From contig NZ_JAIWPU010000020.1 in assembly GCF_021191705.1 (NCBI RefSeq), positions 41,263 to 105,262 of the forward strand: a stretch of 64,000 bases of DNA. The letters run 5' to 3'. The notes under the pieces were generated by a model that was not told where the DNA came from, searched no databases, and saw only the letters and a list, made by a program, of their open reading frames with translations. This DNA is from Proluteimonas flavola. Lineage in GTDB: Bacteria > Pseudomonadota > Gammaproteobacteria > Xanthomonadales > Xanthomonadaceae. Positions 10,217 through 18,399 of the stretch are shown here, in pieces. How positions within the stretch are numbered: the stretch's first letter is position 1; each line of letters begins with the position of its first letter. The position numbers were made by a program, and so were the translations under genes.

Positions 10217-11184
10217 GCGAAGTCCTGTCGTTGCGTTTCGTGTCGTGGGGAATGCGGTGCAGCGAGGACGGCCCGTGCCTGTGCGGCGTCGAGATCCATC
10301 TGCGCGACCAGACTCGGCAGGTCGTCGAACGTTTCCTCGTCGCGCAGGCGCGCGACGAATTCGACTTCGATGCGGCGGCCATAGAGATCGCCATCGAAAT
10401 CGAACAGATGCGCTTCGAGCAGCGGTTCGACACCGCCGACCGTCGGCCGCGTGCCGAAGCTCGACACCGACGGCCGGGCTGCGTCGCCGATGCCGTGCAC
10501 GCGCGTGGCGTAGATGCCGCGCAGCGCCGGCACCTTGCCGCCGAAGCGCAGGTTCGCGGTCGGATAACCCAGCGTGCGACCGAGCTGCTGGCCGCGCACC
10601 ACGCGACCGGAGACCGCATACGGCCGTCCGAGCAGGCGCGCGGCGTGTTCGAAATCACCGGCGACCAGCGCGTTGCGGATGTGGGTGCTCGACACGCGTT
10701 CGCCGTCGATGACCAGCGGCTCGATCTCACCGGCGATGAAGCCCGCCTCGCGGCCCAGCGCCTGCAGCGTCGCCAGATCGCCCGCGCGCTTGTGGCCGAA
10801 GCGGAAGCCCGGGCCGACCCAGACTTCGCGTGCGCGCAGGCGCTGCACGAGCACGGCGTCGACGAAGGCCTCGGGCGACATCGCCGCCATGCGCGCATCG
10901 AAACGCAGCAGGCCGACGACGTCGGCGCCGAGACCGCGCAGGCCTTCGAACTTCGCCCGCACCGGCCCGAGTCGCGGCGGCGGCGATGCGGCGGCGAAGA
11001 ACTCGCGAGGCAACGGCTCGAAACTCAGCGCGGCGGCGTCGACGCCCAGCACGTGCGCCCGCGCGACCGCGTGCCGCACCAGCGCCTGGTGCCCGAGATG
11101 CAGCCCGTCGAACGCGCCGATGCAGACCACGCTGCCGTCGGCACAGAGGGGCCCGCCGGCGATGTCGCGGAACAGCCTGCTCAT
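10213..11184 (-). CDS. ribF: Bifunctional riboflavin kinase/FAD synthetase
   Basis: RibF phosphorylates riboflavin to FMN and adenylates FMN to FAD. The 323-residue product starts [10 protein letters not shown] at ATG 11184, with the nucleotidyltransferase motif [13 protein letters not shown] near residue 25, and a C-terminal flavokinase barrel with GYPTANLRF and the metal-binding FDGDLYG. The upstream in-frame extension to 11553 was rejected because it overlaps the 3' end of murJ and does not resemble RibF. First gene of the ribF-ileS-lspA group. Confidence 0.96.
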   Translation of the reverse strand: MSRLFRDIAGGPLCADGSVVCIGAFDGLHLGHQALVRHAVARAHVLGVDAAALSFEPLPREFFAAASPPPRLGPVRAKFEGLRGLGADVVGLLRFDARMAAMSPEAFVDAVLVQRLRAREVWVGPGFRFGHKRAGDLATLQALGREAGFIAGEIEPLVIDGERVSSTHIRNALVAGDFEHAARLLGRPYAVSGRVVRGQQLGRTLGYPTANLRFGGKVPALRGIYATRVHGIGDAARPSVSSFGTRPTVGGVEPLLEAHLFDFDGDLYGRRIEVEFVARLRDEETFDDLPSLVAQMDLDAAQARAVLAAPHSPRHETQRQDFA

Positions 11185-11297
11185 GTGGGTCCGTTGCGGC
11201 GGGCGTACCAGTGCACGCCCGCGGGAAAAAGTGACCGGCAAGTATAGCCGCGACCCGGCCTGAGCCGGGCCCGGCGGCCTCGCGCGCGGGGCGGTGC

Positions 11298-12896
11298 TCA
11301 GTGCCGCAGGTGCCGCGGCCGCAGGCCCAGCGCGATCATCGCCGCCACATAGGTCGCCCCGCCCGCCCCGATCACCAGCACCAGCCAGCCGATGCGGTGG
11401 AACGCACCCTGGATATCGGTCCAGGCACCGATCCAGAACCGCAGGCCCAGCACCACGACGGCCATCGCCGCGCAGGCGCAGGTCAGGCGCAGCGCGTAGA
11501 TCGCCCAGCCCGGCTCCGGGGTGAAGATCCCGCGCTGGCGGAGATACCGCCACAGCAGTACCGCGTTCACCACGCCCGCCAGCGCCGTCGCCAGGGCGAT
11601 GCCGCCATGCGCGCCGGGCACCTCAAAGAGCCACAGCGGCGTGGTCAGCGCGATCGTCAGCAGCACGTTCGCGGCGACCGTCCAGATCGCCGCGCGCATC
11701 GGCGTCTTCGTGTCCTGGCGCGCGTAGAACGCCGGCGCCAGCACCTTGCTCAGCATGAAGGCCGGCACGCCGAGGCTCATCGCGGTGAGGCTGATCGCCG
11801 CCATGCGCGTGTCGTCGGCGCCGAACGCGCCGTAGTTGTAGACCGTCGCGGTAATCGGCTCGGCCAGCAGCAACAGGCCCAGGCCCGCCGGCATGCCGGC
11901 CAGCAGCGCCATGCGCAGGCCCCAGTCCAGCGACTGGTTGTAGCCCGTCGCATCTTCGGCCGCGTGCCGGCGCGAGAGATGCGGCAGGATCACCGTGCCC
12001 AGCGCCACGCCGAACAAGCCCAGCGGGAACTCGATCAGGCGGTCGGAGTAGTACAGCCAGTCGACGCTGCCGGCCGCCAACAGCGATGCGAACGCGGTAC
12101 CGACGATCAGATTGACCTGGGCGACCGACGAGGAGAACAGCGTCGGCAGCATCAGCCGGCCGACCTTGCGTACCTCCGGATGCCGAAAGCCGGGACGGAA
12201 GCGCGGGCGCAATCCGAGCCGGCCAAGTGCCGGCCAGAGCAGCGCGAGCTGCAGGAAACCGGCGATCAGCACGCCCCACGCCAGGCCCTCGGGTGGCAGT
12301 GCGAAGCGCGGCGCCAGCCACAGCATCGCGGCGATCATCGTCAGGTTGTGCAGCACCGGGGTGAATGCGGGCAGCGCGAACTTGCCGTGGCTGTTGAGGA
12401 TCGACGCCGACAGCGACATCAGCGAGATGAAGAGCAGATAGGGGAACGTGATGCGCAGCATCTGCGCGGTCTGGGCCAGCAGTTCCGGCTGGTCCGCCCA
12501 GCCCGGCGCGAACAGCCGCGCGACCAGCGGCGCCAGCAGCATGCCCAGCGCGCAGACCACCAGCACCACCGCGCACAGGGCACCGGCCATCGCGTCGATG
12601 AAGGATTTCAGGGCGGCGCGGTCTCCACGCTCCTTGATCTCGTTGAGCACCGGCACGAAGGCCATCGCCATCGAGCCTTCGGCGAACACCCGGCGCAGGA
12701 AATTCGGGATGCGATAGGCGACAATGAACGCACTCATCGCGCCGCCGGTGCCGAACAGCGTGGCCTGCAGCATGTCGCGGGCGAAGCCGGCGATCCGCGA
12801 AACCAGGGTCATCGCGCTGAACACAGCGCTCGAGCGCAGCAATCCGCCGCGCCTCTTCGGGGCCGGGCTGGCGGCCGCCGGATCGAGGGCCGTCAC
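11298..12896 (-). CDS. murJ: Lipid II flippase MurJ
   Basis: MurJ (MviN) moves the peptidoglycan precursor lipid II across the inner membrane. The protein has about 14 helices and the family hallmarks: SRIAGFARDMLQATLFG near the N-terminus, the basic loop RIPNFLRRVFAEGS, and ALGTVILPHLSR in the middle. Length of about 532 residues fits the family. The start is unsure: GTG at 12896 was chosen, TTG at 12932 is also in frame, and neither has a clear Shine-Dalgarno. It is divergent from rpsT, the usual neighbour. Confidence 0.94.
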   Translation of the reverse strand: MTALDPAAASPAPKRRGGLLRSSAVFSAMTLVSRIAGFARDMLQATLFGTGGAMSAFIVAYRIPNFLRRVFAEGSMAMAFVPVLNEIKERGDRAALKSFIDAMAGALCAVVLVVCALGMLLAPLVARLFAPGWADQPELLAQTAQMLRITFPYLLFISLMSLSASILNSHGKFALPAFTPVLHNLTMIAAMLWLAPRFALPPEGLAWGVLIAGFLQLALLWPALGRLGLRPRFRPGFRHPEVRKVGRLMLPTLFSSSVAQVNLIVGTAFASLLAAGSVDWLYYSDRLIEFPLGLFGVALGTVILPHLSRRHAAEDATGYNQSLDWGLRMALLAGMPAGLGLLLLAEPITATVYNYGAFGADDTRMAAISLTAMSLGVPAFMLSKVLAPAFYARQDTKTPMRAAIWTVAANVLLTIALTTPLWLFEVPGAHGGIALATALAGVVNAVLLWRYLRQRGIFTPEPGWAIYALRLTCACAAMAVVVLGLRFWIGAWTDIQGAFHRIGWLVLVIGAGGATYVAAMIALGLRPRHLRH

Positions 12897-13020
12897 CGGG
12901 CGGTGCCGTTCAGGCCGGGCTGGTTGACGCAAGTAGCTGAAACACCCATAATTTCCTGCTCAAATTTCCATTGGTCCGGCGACGCCGGATTTTCACACGT
13001 CCAGCTTCCAGGAATCCATC

Positions 13021-13293
13021 GTGGCAAACATCAAGTCCGCCAAGAAGCGCGCCAAGCAGACCGTTGTGCGCAACGCGCGCAACTCCGCCCAGCGCTCGCA
13101 GCTCCGCACCGCCGTCAAGAAGGTGCTCAAGGCGCTCGACGCCAACGACGCCACCGGCGCGCAGGAGGCATTCAATGTCGCCCAGCCGATCCTCGACCGT
13201 TTCAGCTCCCGCGGTCTGATCCACAAGAACAAGGCAGCCCGTCACAAGAGCCGCCTGACCGCACGCATCAAGGCGATCAAGGCCGCTGCCTGA
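13021..13293 (+). CDS. rpsT: 30S ribosomal protein S20
   Basis: The 90-residue, lysine/arginine-rich protein opens (GTG)[13 protein letters not shown] and ends [15 protein letters not shown], the standard S20 sequence; it binds 16S rRNA early in small-subunit assembly. The GTG start at 13021 matches the poor start codon often used for rpsT. The intrinsic terminator at 13325 follows, and the accessory island begins within that terminator's T-run. Confidence 0.97.
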   Translation: MANIKSAKKRAKQTVVRNARNSAQRSQLRTAVKKVLKALDANDATGAQEAFNVAQPILDRFSSRGLIHKNKAARHKSRLTARIKAIKAAA

Positions 13294-13324
13294 TCCCTGC
13301 CCGGCCGCTTCGGCGACCGATGCG

Positions 13325-13354
13325 AAAAAACCCGGCCATCGGCCGGGTTTTTTG
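13325..13354. terminator. rpsT intrinsic terminator
   Basis: The stem CCCGGCC/GGCCGGG with an ATC loop is flanked by six A on one side and six T on the other. The T-run is also the first part of the 19-bp repeat shared with position 24009. Confidence 0.9.
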
Positions 13355-13366
13355 TTTCACGATGAC
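13348..13366 (+). repeat. Candidate left attachment site (19-bp direct repeat)
   Basis: TTTTTTGTTTCACGATGAC recurs exactly at 24009-24027. Each copy lies about 165-180 bp before an integrase start, and similarity continues through the whole integrase leader. The position at the rpsT terminator marks the core/island junction. It could be an attachment core or just part of a duplicated integrase leader. Confidence 0.55.
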
Positions 13367-13529
13367 TCCAGCTCGGCACTTCGCTGGACTACGCCAAGGC
13401 TCGATACAGCAGGTTTATCAATAGCTTAGGCGAGTCCATCCTATGCCGGTGCTTTCCGAAACTTGACCCGGTTTCCCCTCGCGTGGCTCCCATGCGGCTC
13501 TTGGAAACTGAGGTTTCTGAGGAGTCGTC

Positions 13530-14732
13530 ATGGCAAAGATCAAGCTCACCAAGTCCGCAGTGGATGCGGCGAAGCCCCAGGCGCAGGCCGTCGAACTCCG
13601 GGACACCGTGGTGCCCGGCTTCCTGTGCAAGATCACCCCGGCCGGCCGCAAGGTGTTCATGCTCCAATACCGCACGAACGCCGGCGAGCGCCGCAAGCCC
13701 GCCCTGGGCCAGTACGGGGAACTGACCGTCGAGCAGGCCCGTGTCATGGCGCAGGAGTGGCTGGCCGAGGTTCGCCGGGGCGGCGACCCGAGCGCGGCCA
13801 AGAATGCCGCCCGCAAGGCGCCAACCATGAAGGAGTATTGCCACACCTTCATGGAGGACTACTCCAAGCAGCGCAACAAGCCCAGCACGCAGCGCGGCTA
13901 TCAGGGTGTCATCGACCGCAACATCATCCCCATCCTGGGCCGGATGAAGGTGCAGGACGTGAAGCGCCCGGACGTGGCCGCGCTGATGAAGAAACTGGCC
14001 CACAAGCCGGCCGAGGCCAACCGCACCTTCGGCGTGCTGCGCAAGATGTTCAACCTGGCCGAGGTGTGGGGGCTGCGCCCGGACGGCACCAATCCGTGCC
14101 GTCACGTCCCGATGTTTCCGCCCGGCAAGGAAACCCGGCTCATCGTGGACGATGAACTGGTGCGGATCTTCCGCCAGTTGGAGCACTTGGAGGCGGAAGG
14201 ATTGGAGAACTACGTCATCCCGCTGGCGATCCGTCTGCAATTCGAGTTTGCCGCCCGCCGTTCCGAAATCTGCCCGCTCGAATGGGACTGGGTTGATCTG
14301 GAGAAGCGCCGCGTCGTCTGGCCCGACAGCAAGACCGGCGGTATCTCCAAGCCCATGAGCGAGGAAGCCTATCGGCTGCTTTCGACGGCGCCGCGCCTGG
14401 AAGGCTGCCTCTATGTCCTGCCGTCCCCCAACGACCCGGCCAAACACATGACCCACGGCGAACACTATGGCGGCTGGAAGCGCGTGCTCAAGGCCGCTGG
14501 TGTGCCGCACGTCGGCACGCACGGCATCCGCCACCGCGCAACGACCGACATTGCCAATTCGGGCGTGCCGACCAAGGTGGGCATGAAACTGACGGGCCAC
14601 AAGACCGTGGCGATGTTCATGCACTACGTTCACACCGAGGACAAGCCGGTGCGCGAAGCGGCCGAACTGGTGGCGAGCCGTCGGCTGGCGATCACTGGTG
14701 CCAAGCGGCTTCCCGTGGAAGCGACGGCATGA
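13530..14732 (+). CDS. Tyrosine recombinase/integrase (DUF4102 N-terminus)
   Basis: 400 residues. The N-terminal domain (LTKSAVDAAKPQ, FMLQYRTNAGERRKPALGQY) is the DUF4102 arm-binding type of P4-like genomic-island integrases. A SAM-like core-binding domain follows, then the catalytic domain with RRSEICPLEW (Arg), HGIRHRATT (His-x-x-Arg), TGHKTVAMFMHYVH (His and nucleophile Tyr). All catalytic residues are present, so it should be active. It is the first gene inside the island. A decayed close relative lies at 24191-25122. Confidence 0.95.
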   Translation: MAKIKLTKSAVDAAKPQAQAVELRDTVVPGFLCKITPAGRKVFMLQYRTNAGERRKPALGQYGELTVEQARVMAQEWLAEVRRGGDPSAAKNAARKAPTMKEYCHTFMEDYSKQRNKPSTQRGYQGVIDRNIIPILGRMKVQDVKRPDVAALMKKLAHKPAEANRTFGVLRKMFNLAEVWGLRPDGTNPCRHVPMFPPGKETRLIVDDELVRIFRQLEHLEAEGLENYVIPLAIRLQFEFAARRSEICPLEWDWVDLEKRRVVWPDSKTGGISKPMSEEAYRLLSTAPRLEGCLYVLPSPNDPAKHMTHGEHYGGWKRVLKAAGVPHVGTHGIRHRATTDIANSGVPTKVGMKLTGHKTVAMFMHYVHTEDKPVREAAELVASRRLAITGAKRLPVEATA

Positions 14733-14760
14733 ACGACGGCTACCGTCCCGCCTTTCCTGC

Positions 14761-14793
14761 CCCGATTGTCGTGTCGTTGTCACGACAATCGGG
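14761..14793. terminator. Perfect 13-bp hairpin after the integrase
   Basis: Arms CCCGATTGTCGTG and CACGACAATCGGG surround the 7-nt loop TCGTTGT, 29 bp after the integrase stop. No T-run follows, so it is a possible terminator, a transcript-stabilising stem or a protein-binding site. Confidence 0.5.
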
Positions 14794-14830
14794 CGGGCCG
14801 CCTCTTGCGGGGTGGCTTCACGGCGACGCA

Positions 14831-14859
14831 TTGAAAAGTGTACCCGTTTCGGGTATAGT
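14831..14859 (+). promoter_or_regulatory. Toxin-antitoxin promoter with overlapping operator
   Basis: TTGAAA (14831-14836) and TATAGT (14854-14859) are separated by exactly 17 bp. The palindrome TACCCGTTTCGGGTA (14841-14855) fills the spacer and overlaps the -10, the classic place for an autorepressing antitoxin. The toxin ATG at 14872 is 13 bp after the -10, so the mRNA should be nearly leaderless. Confidence 0.75.
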
Positions 14860-14871
14860 TTGGGGGTCGAG

Positions 14872-15255
14872 ATGACTTGCATCCTCAAGCGGAAGGACTT
14901 TGCTCGGTGGCAGGCGAGCGAGAAGCTGTCCGATGCCGCCTTGTGCAAGGCGGTCAAGGAGATGGAAAGCGGTCTGATCGACGCGGACTTGGGCGGCTTT
15001 CTCTACAAGAAGCGGGTGGCCCGCGTCGGTAGTGGCAAGAGCGGCGGCTACCGCACGCTGGTATCGGCCAGGATCGGCAGCCGCTACGTGTTCCTGCATG
15101 GGTTCCCGAAGAACGACAAGGCGAACATCACGCAGGACGAGAAGAAGGCGCTGCAATTCGCCGGTAAGGCGTTCTTGCAACTGTCCGGGGAAGCGTTGTC
15201 GAAGGCGTTGCAGTCGGGCGTGTTATTGGAGGTGCATTGTGAGCAAGATCATTGA
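14872..15255 (+). CDS. RelE/HigB-type toxin
   Basis: 127 residues. The body, with FLYKKRVARVGSGKSGGYR and SRYVFLHGFPKNDKANI, fits the RelE-like/HigB family (COG4737-type) mRNA interferases. ATG at 14872 was chosen over longer in-frame starts because the promoter ends just before it. The toxin gene precedes the antitoxin gene and overlaps it by 17 bp, the HigBA-style order. The likely function is island maintenance or phage-induced growth arrest. Confidence 0.85.
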   Translation: MTCILKRKDFARWQASEKLSDAALCKAVKEMESGLIDADLGGFLYKKRVARVGSGKSGGYRTLVSARIGSRYVFLHGFPKNDKANITQDEKKALQFAGKAFLQLSGEALSKALQSGVLLEVHCEQDH

Positions 15256-15541
15256 ATCCCTGCGTGACGACCTGGCAGCGCTCCATGAAGTGGGCGCGAT
15301 CAGCAAGGTAACGATGCGCGAGTTCGACGCGATATGCCCGCCGCCGGTACGGGAGTTCGGCGCCGAGGACATCAGGCGCCTACGGGAGAAACTGAAATTC
15401 AGCCAGCCGGTGTTCGCGCATCACCTGCACACCTCGGCGTCGACTGTGCGCAAGTGGGAGCAAGGCGAAACCCGGCCTGCTGGTCCGGCGCTCAAGTTGC
15501 TCAACGTCATCGCCGACAAGGGTTTGCAGGCCATCATTTGA
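15239..15541 (+). CDS. HigA-like XRE-family antitoxin
   Basis: 100 residues, GTG start at 15239 inside the toxin gene. The C-terminal half is a helix-turn-helix: LRRLREKL-like segment, FSQPVFAHHLHTSASTVRKW, and EQGETRPAGPALKLL, typical of the small DNA-binding partners (COG2944-like) of RelE/HigB toxins. It should neutralise the upstream toxin and repress the shared promoter through the palindrome at 14841-14855. Confidence 0.88.
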   Translation: MSKIIESLRDDLAALHEVGAISKVTMREFDAICPPPVREFGAEDIRRLREKLKFSQPVFAHHLHTSASTVRKWEQGETRPAGPALKLLNVIADKGLQAII

Positions 15542-15565
15542 TGCTTGGCACGATGGAGACAGGCG

Positions 15566-16384
15566 GTGGCGACACGGATTGACCCTTTCAGTTCACAGCA
15601 CCTTGAAGCAGCCTGTCGTGTCCTAGCCGATACCGAGCGCGGCCTGAGCGGCACGCAGATTGAGCGATTGCTGCAAGAAATCGAGGTTGCCGACACGTCG
15701 CCCGGCACGACCAAGTGGAAGCGATTGTTCAATGCACTGGCCGGGGTACAGAACCAGCATCAGGTCGGCAACCATCTCATCCTGTTCATCAATCGCGCGA
15801 TGAACCCGGTGAACTACGCCCGTGACCCTGGGACGTTCGCCTGGCGGCGCGACGAACTCAATGTCGTCCTGGCCTTCTCAGGCTTCTACGTGCGCGAGGA
15901 TGGCAAGGTCGGACATGCCGACAAGGCAGCGACACTCGACGCCGCCCGCGCGCGTGCTGGGCGACTCAAGGCGGCGCTGGAAAGCCGTACCGTGCATGCG
16001 GAAGTCCTGAACTACTGCCGCGCCGAGCTGCTGGACGAAAATTATTTCCATGCCGTCTTCGAGGCGACGAAGGGTGTTGCGGAGCGGATTCGCCTGCTGA
16101 CGGGCCTGAACGGTGACGGCGCTGATCTGGTGACCAAGGCATTTGCAGGCCAACAGCCCGTCCTGGCCTTGGGGCCGCTCACAACCGAATCCGAAAAGAG
16201 CGAACAAAAAGGTTTTGCCAACTTGCTGATTGGCCTATTCGGGGCCGTGCGCAATCCGCTGGCCCACGCACCCAAGACGAATTGGCCCATGTCCGAGCAA
16301 GATGCACTGGACATCCTGACGCTGGTATCGCTGATTCATCGCAAGCTGGATGGCACCGTGAAAGTAGCTTCGGCATCGCCATAA
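15566..16384 (+). CDS. TIGR02391-like protein of unknown function
   Basis: 272 residues. The N-terminal segment (ADTERGLSGTQIERLLQEIEV) reads as a small winged-helix-like fold, and the C-terminal part contains LIGLFGAVRNPLAHAPKTNW, the RNPxAH-type motif of TIGR02391/Ymh proteins of islands and prophages. The RNPxAH signature recalls HEPN-like folds but the usual RxxxxH spacing is RNPLAH, so an RNase role is only a possibility. GTG at 15566 was chosen because GGAG lies seven bases upstream; TTG at 15545 is the alternative. The next gene begins 13 bp after the stop. Confidence 0.65.
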   Translation: MATRIDPFSSQHLEAACRVLADTERGLSGTQIERLLQEIEVADTSPGTTKWKRLFNALAGVQNQHQVGNHLILFINRAMNPVNYARDPGTFAWRRDELNVVLAFSGFYVREDGKVGHADKAATLDAARARAGRLKAALESRTVHAEVLNYCRAELLDENYFHAVFEATKGVAERIRLLTGLNGDGADLVTKAFAGQQPVLALGPLTTESEKSEQKGFANLLIGLFGAVRNPLAHAPKTNWPMSEQDALDILTLVSLIHRKLDGTVKVASASP

Positions 16385-16397
16385 AGGAAAAGCAAGA

Positions 16398-17681
16398 ATG
16401 GACGAGGCGATCGTTGTCTTCTCCCGGAAAGGGATTTTCCAGACCGCGATCGCCGCGCGCGACGTTCGCAGCCGGGAGCACGCACGCAAGTTGTGGCCCT
16501 TGGTGTCCTCTAGTGCATCACGGCAGATGGTGACATGGGTTAGCCCATCCTTTGAAAATGGGAAGCTGCGTCGGCGATCCCATTTCCGGATACTTCCTGC
16601 CCAGCACACCTATAGCCCCAAAGCGCACTTCGATGATGAAGAAGCCAGTCGGTGGCGCACCGTGCAGGAAAGCGCCGAACATCGACGAGCAAAGGAACTT
16701 GTCGCGGCTGAACTAGCCCGACGCTTGAACGCCGGACTTGCAATGCCCTGGGCGTTCAAGGACGCGGATGCGTCTGACTATCCGCTGGAAGGCAACTTGC
16801 TGCTTGGCGCCGATCGGGTGGCGATCGAGCACCTGCTGGAGACACCTTTCGGCAGCCAATTCCGACTCGACGTTGCCGTGCTCGGGCCGCCTGTCCAGAC
16901 CGAGCCGATGGTGCTGGGGGGCGTCGAAATCGAACTCGGGCACGCCTTCGATGGGCGCAAGGCGCTAATCGGAAAATCGCTCGGATTCCCCCTCATCTCC
17001 ATCGACATCACCGAGATGACGCTGGCAGAACTCACACCGGAATGGGCGCAGAAGGTGCTGACCGCCACCACGCGGAGTCATGAGCAAGGGCGCCGGCAGA
17101 CGTACATCTACCTGCATGATCTCCTGTACCCCCTCTACGCGCAGCTACCGGTATTTCTCGACGACGAACAACGCCACCAGTTCCTTGTGTTTGCGGACGA
17201 CAACACCCTAAACAAGCTGGTGCGCTGGATGAACGCTCTGGCCGAAAAGCTGGAGTACCCGAAGGGTACGGTCGCCGTTGCCCTGGTCAATGGCAAGAAC
17301 GAACAGTCGCGCAAGATGCTAGAACGCGCTGGACAGGTGCTTGGTCCCGACTGGGCTGAATTCAACGACCAGCGATGCCTGCGTCTGACCCTTCCGCGAC
17401 CCAAAGGTCCGGCTGATCTCCAGGCTCATCGCTTCCACATGACGATGGCGCGCGTTCTGCTGTCGCACACCGATGCGCTCGTTGGCTACAAGTATTGCAA
17501 CGGCGTGGACAACAACCACCCCGAAGAAGACGTGTGGGTTGCGCATCGCTGGATCGCCGACCTGAAAACGCATACCCAGCACCGCGTATTGCCAAAGCGA
17601 CTGGCCGAACCGATCAACAGGTTGATCGCGGTGGTTTCGGACCTGCATCGCAATCACGTGGCAACCAGCCAAGAGGCGTGA
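16398..17681 (+). CDS. Putative PD-(D/E)XK (CoiA-like) nuclease
   Basis: 427 residues, family not recognised with certainty. Around residues 90-210 it has EHRRAKELVAAEL, then FRLDVAVLGPP, then VLGGVEIELGHAFDGRKAL and FPLISIDIT. Acidic residue, acidic pair, then a hydrophobic strand is the order of a CoiA-like PD-(D/E)XK core. The C-terminal half (about 230-427) has no motif I recognise. It sits 13 bp after the TIGR02391-like gene and 7 bp before the next gene, so the three are probably one transcription unit. Confidence 0.5.
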   Translation: MDEAIVVFSRKGIFQTAIAARDVRSREHARKLWPLVSSSASRQMVTWVSPSFENGKLRRRSHFRILPAQHTYSPKAHFDDEEASRWRTVQESAEHRRAKELVAAELARRLNAGLAMPWAFKDADASDYPLEGNLLLGADRVAIEHLLETPFGSQFRLDVAVLGPPVQTEPMVLGGVEIELGHAFDGRKALIGKSLGFPLISIDITEMTLAELTPEWAQKVLTATTRSHEQGRRQTYIYLHDLLYPLYAQLPVFLDDEQRHQFLVFADDNTLNKLVRWMNALAEKLEYPKGTVAVALVNGKNEQSRKMLERAGQVLGPDWAEFNDQRCLRLTLPRPKGPADLQAHRFHMTMARVLLSHTDALVGYKYCNGVDNNHPEEDVWVAHRWIADLKTHTQHRVLPKRLAEPINRLIAVVSDLHRNHVATSQEA

Positions 17682-17688
17682 CCATCCC

Positions 17689-18399
17689 ATGCCGGAAATC
17701 ATCCTGCGGGCAGACATTCCAGTGGAGCTAAGGGCCAGGCTAGCCGAGTTGGATATCGACGTCCCTCTACGCTCAGACGGCCGCCGCAAGCATCATGCAG
17801 AGCGCTATTGCATCGCGCATCTGCTTGCGACACTGCCGGTCGAACAGTTCTCGTTCCCGCTGACTCTGACCCATTCGGACAAGCCGGATTTCCTCTTGGC
17901 AATGCCTGGCGCTGACGTGGGGATCGAGCACACCGAAGCCGTACCGGAGAACATCGCCCACGCGGATTTTCTTCGCGAAAAGGAAGGATTGGGGCCGGAT
18001 GTCTACTTCACTCCCCATGTTAAACTAGGGGAGCCCAAGAAAACGGCCGACGAACTCCGTCGCGAGATCGAGGCCGATGAGTCCGGCTCTGGCTGGTGTG
18101 GCGATTCACCAGAGCGTGAATGGGCTGCAGCGATAGCGCACTGTGTCAAGGAGAAGATGCCGAAGGCAACAGCAGACGGCTTCGTTCGATATCCAGTCAA
18201 CTGGCTGATCGTCTATGACAACTGGCCGCTGCCAGCGATCGACTACGCCAAAGCGGCTTCGTACCTCGCGCCGCTTCTGGCGGACATGGATGCCTTTTCG
18301 GTATTCGACACGATCTTTGTCCATGACGATTCGCATATGTGCGAGTTTCGTGATGCTCCAGTCATCCAGATGTTGCGACCGCTACAGGCGCCGCAGTAG
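17689..18399 (+). CDS. Hypothetical protein with nuclease-like PD...E motif
   Basis: 236 residues, not assigned to a named family. Residues 45-100 contain HHAERYCIAHLLATLP, SDKPDFLLAM and VGIEHTEAVPENIAHA, resembling the Glu, Pro-Asp and Glu-x-x order of a PD-(D/E)XK core, with threonine or histidine where lysine is usual. The rest is predicted alpha/beta with no membrane or signal segments. It ends the 15566-18399 gene run. Its last 38 bp overlap the 3' end of the oppositely oriented ATPase gene. Confidence 0.5.
   Translation: MPEIILRADIPVELRARLAELDIDVPLRSDGRRKHHAERYCIAHLLATLPVEQFSFPLTLTHSDKPDFLLAMPGADVGIEHTEAVPENIAHADFLREKEGLGPDVYFTPHVKLGEPKKTADELRREIEADESGSGWCGDSPEREWAAAIAHCVKEKMPKATADGFVRYPVNWLIVYDNWPLPAIDYAKAASYLAPLLADMDAFSVFDTIFVHDDSHMCEFRDAPVIQMLRPLQAPQ

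Noticed and set aside
7412..10384. 990-codon open frame opposite ileS
   Set aside because: Antisense shadow of ileS, no domain or start signal.
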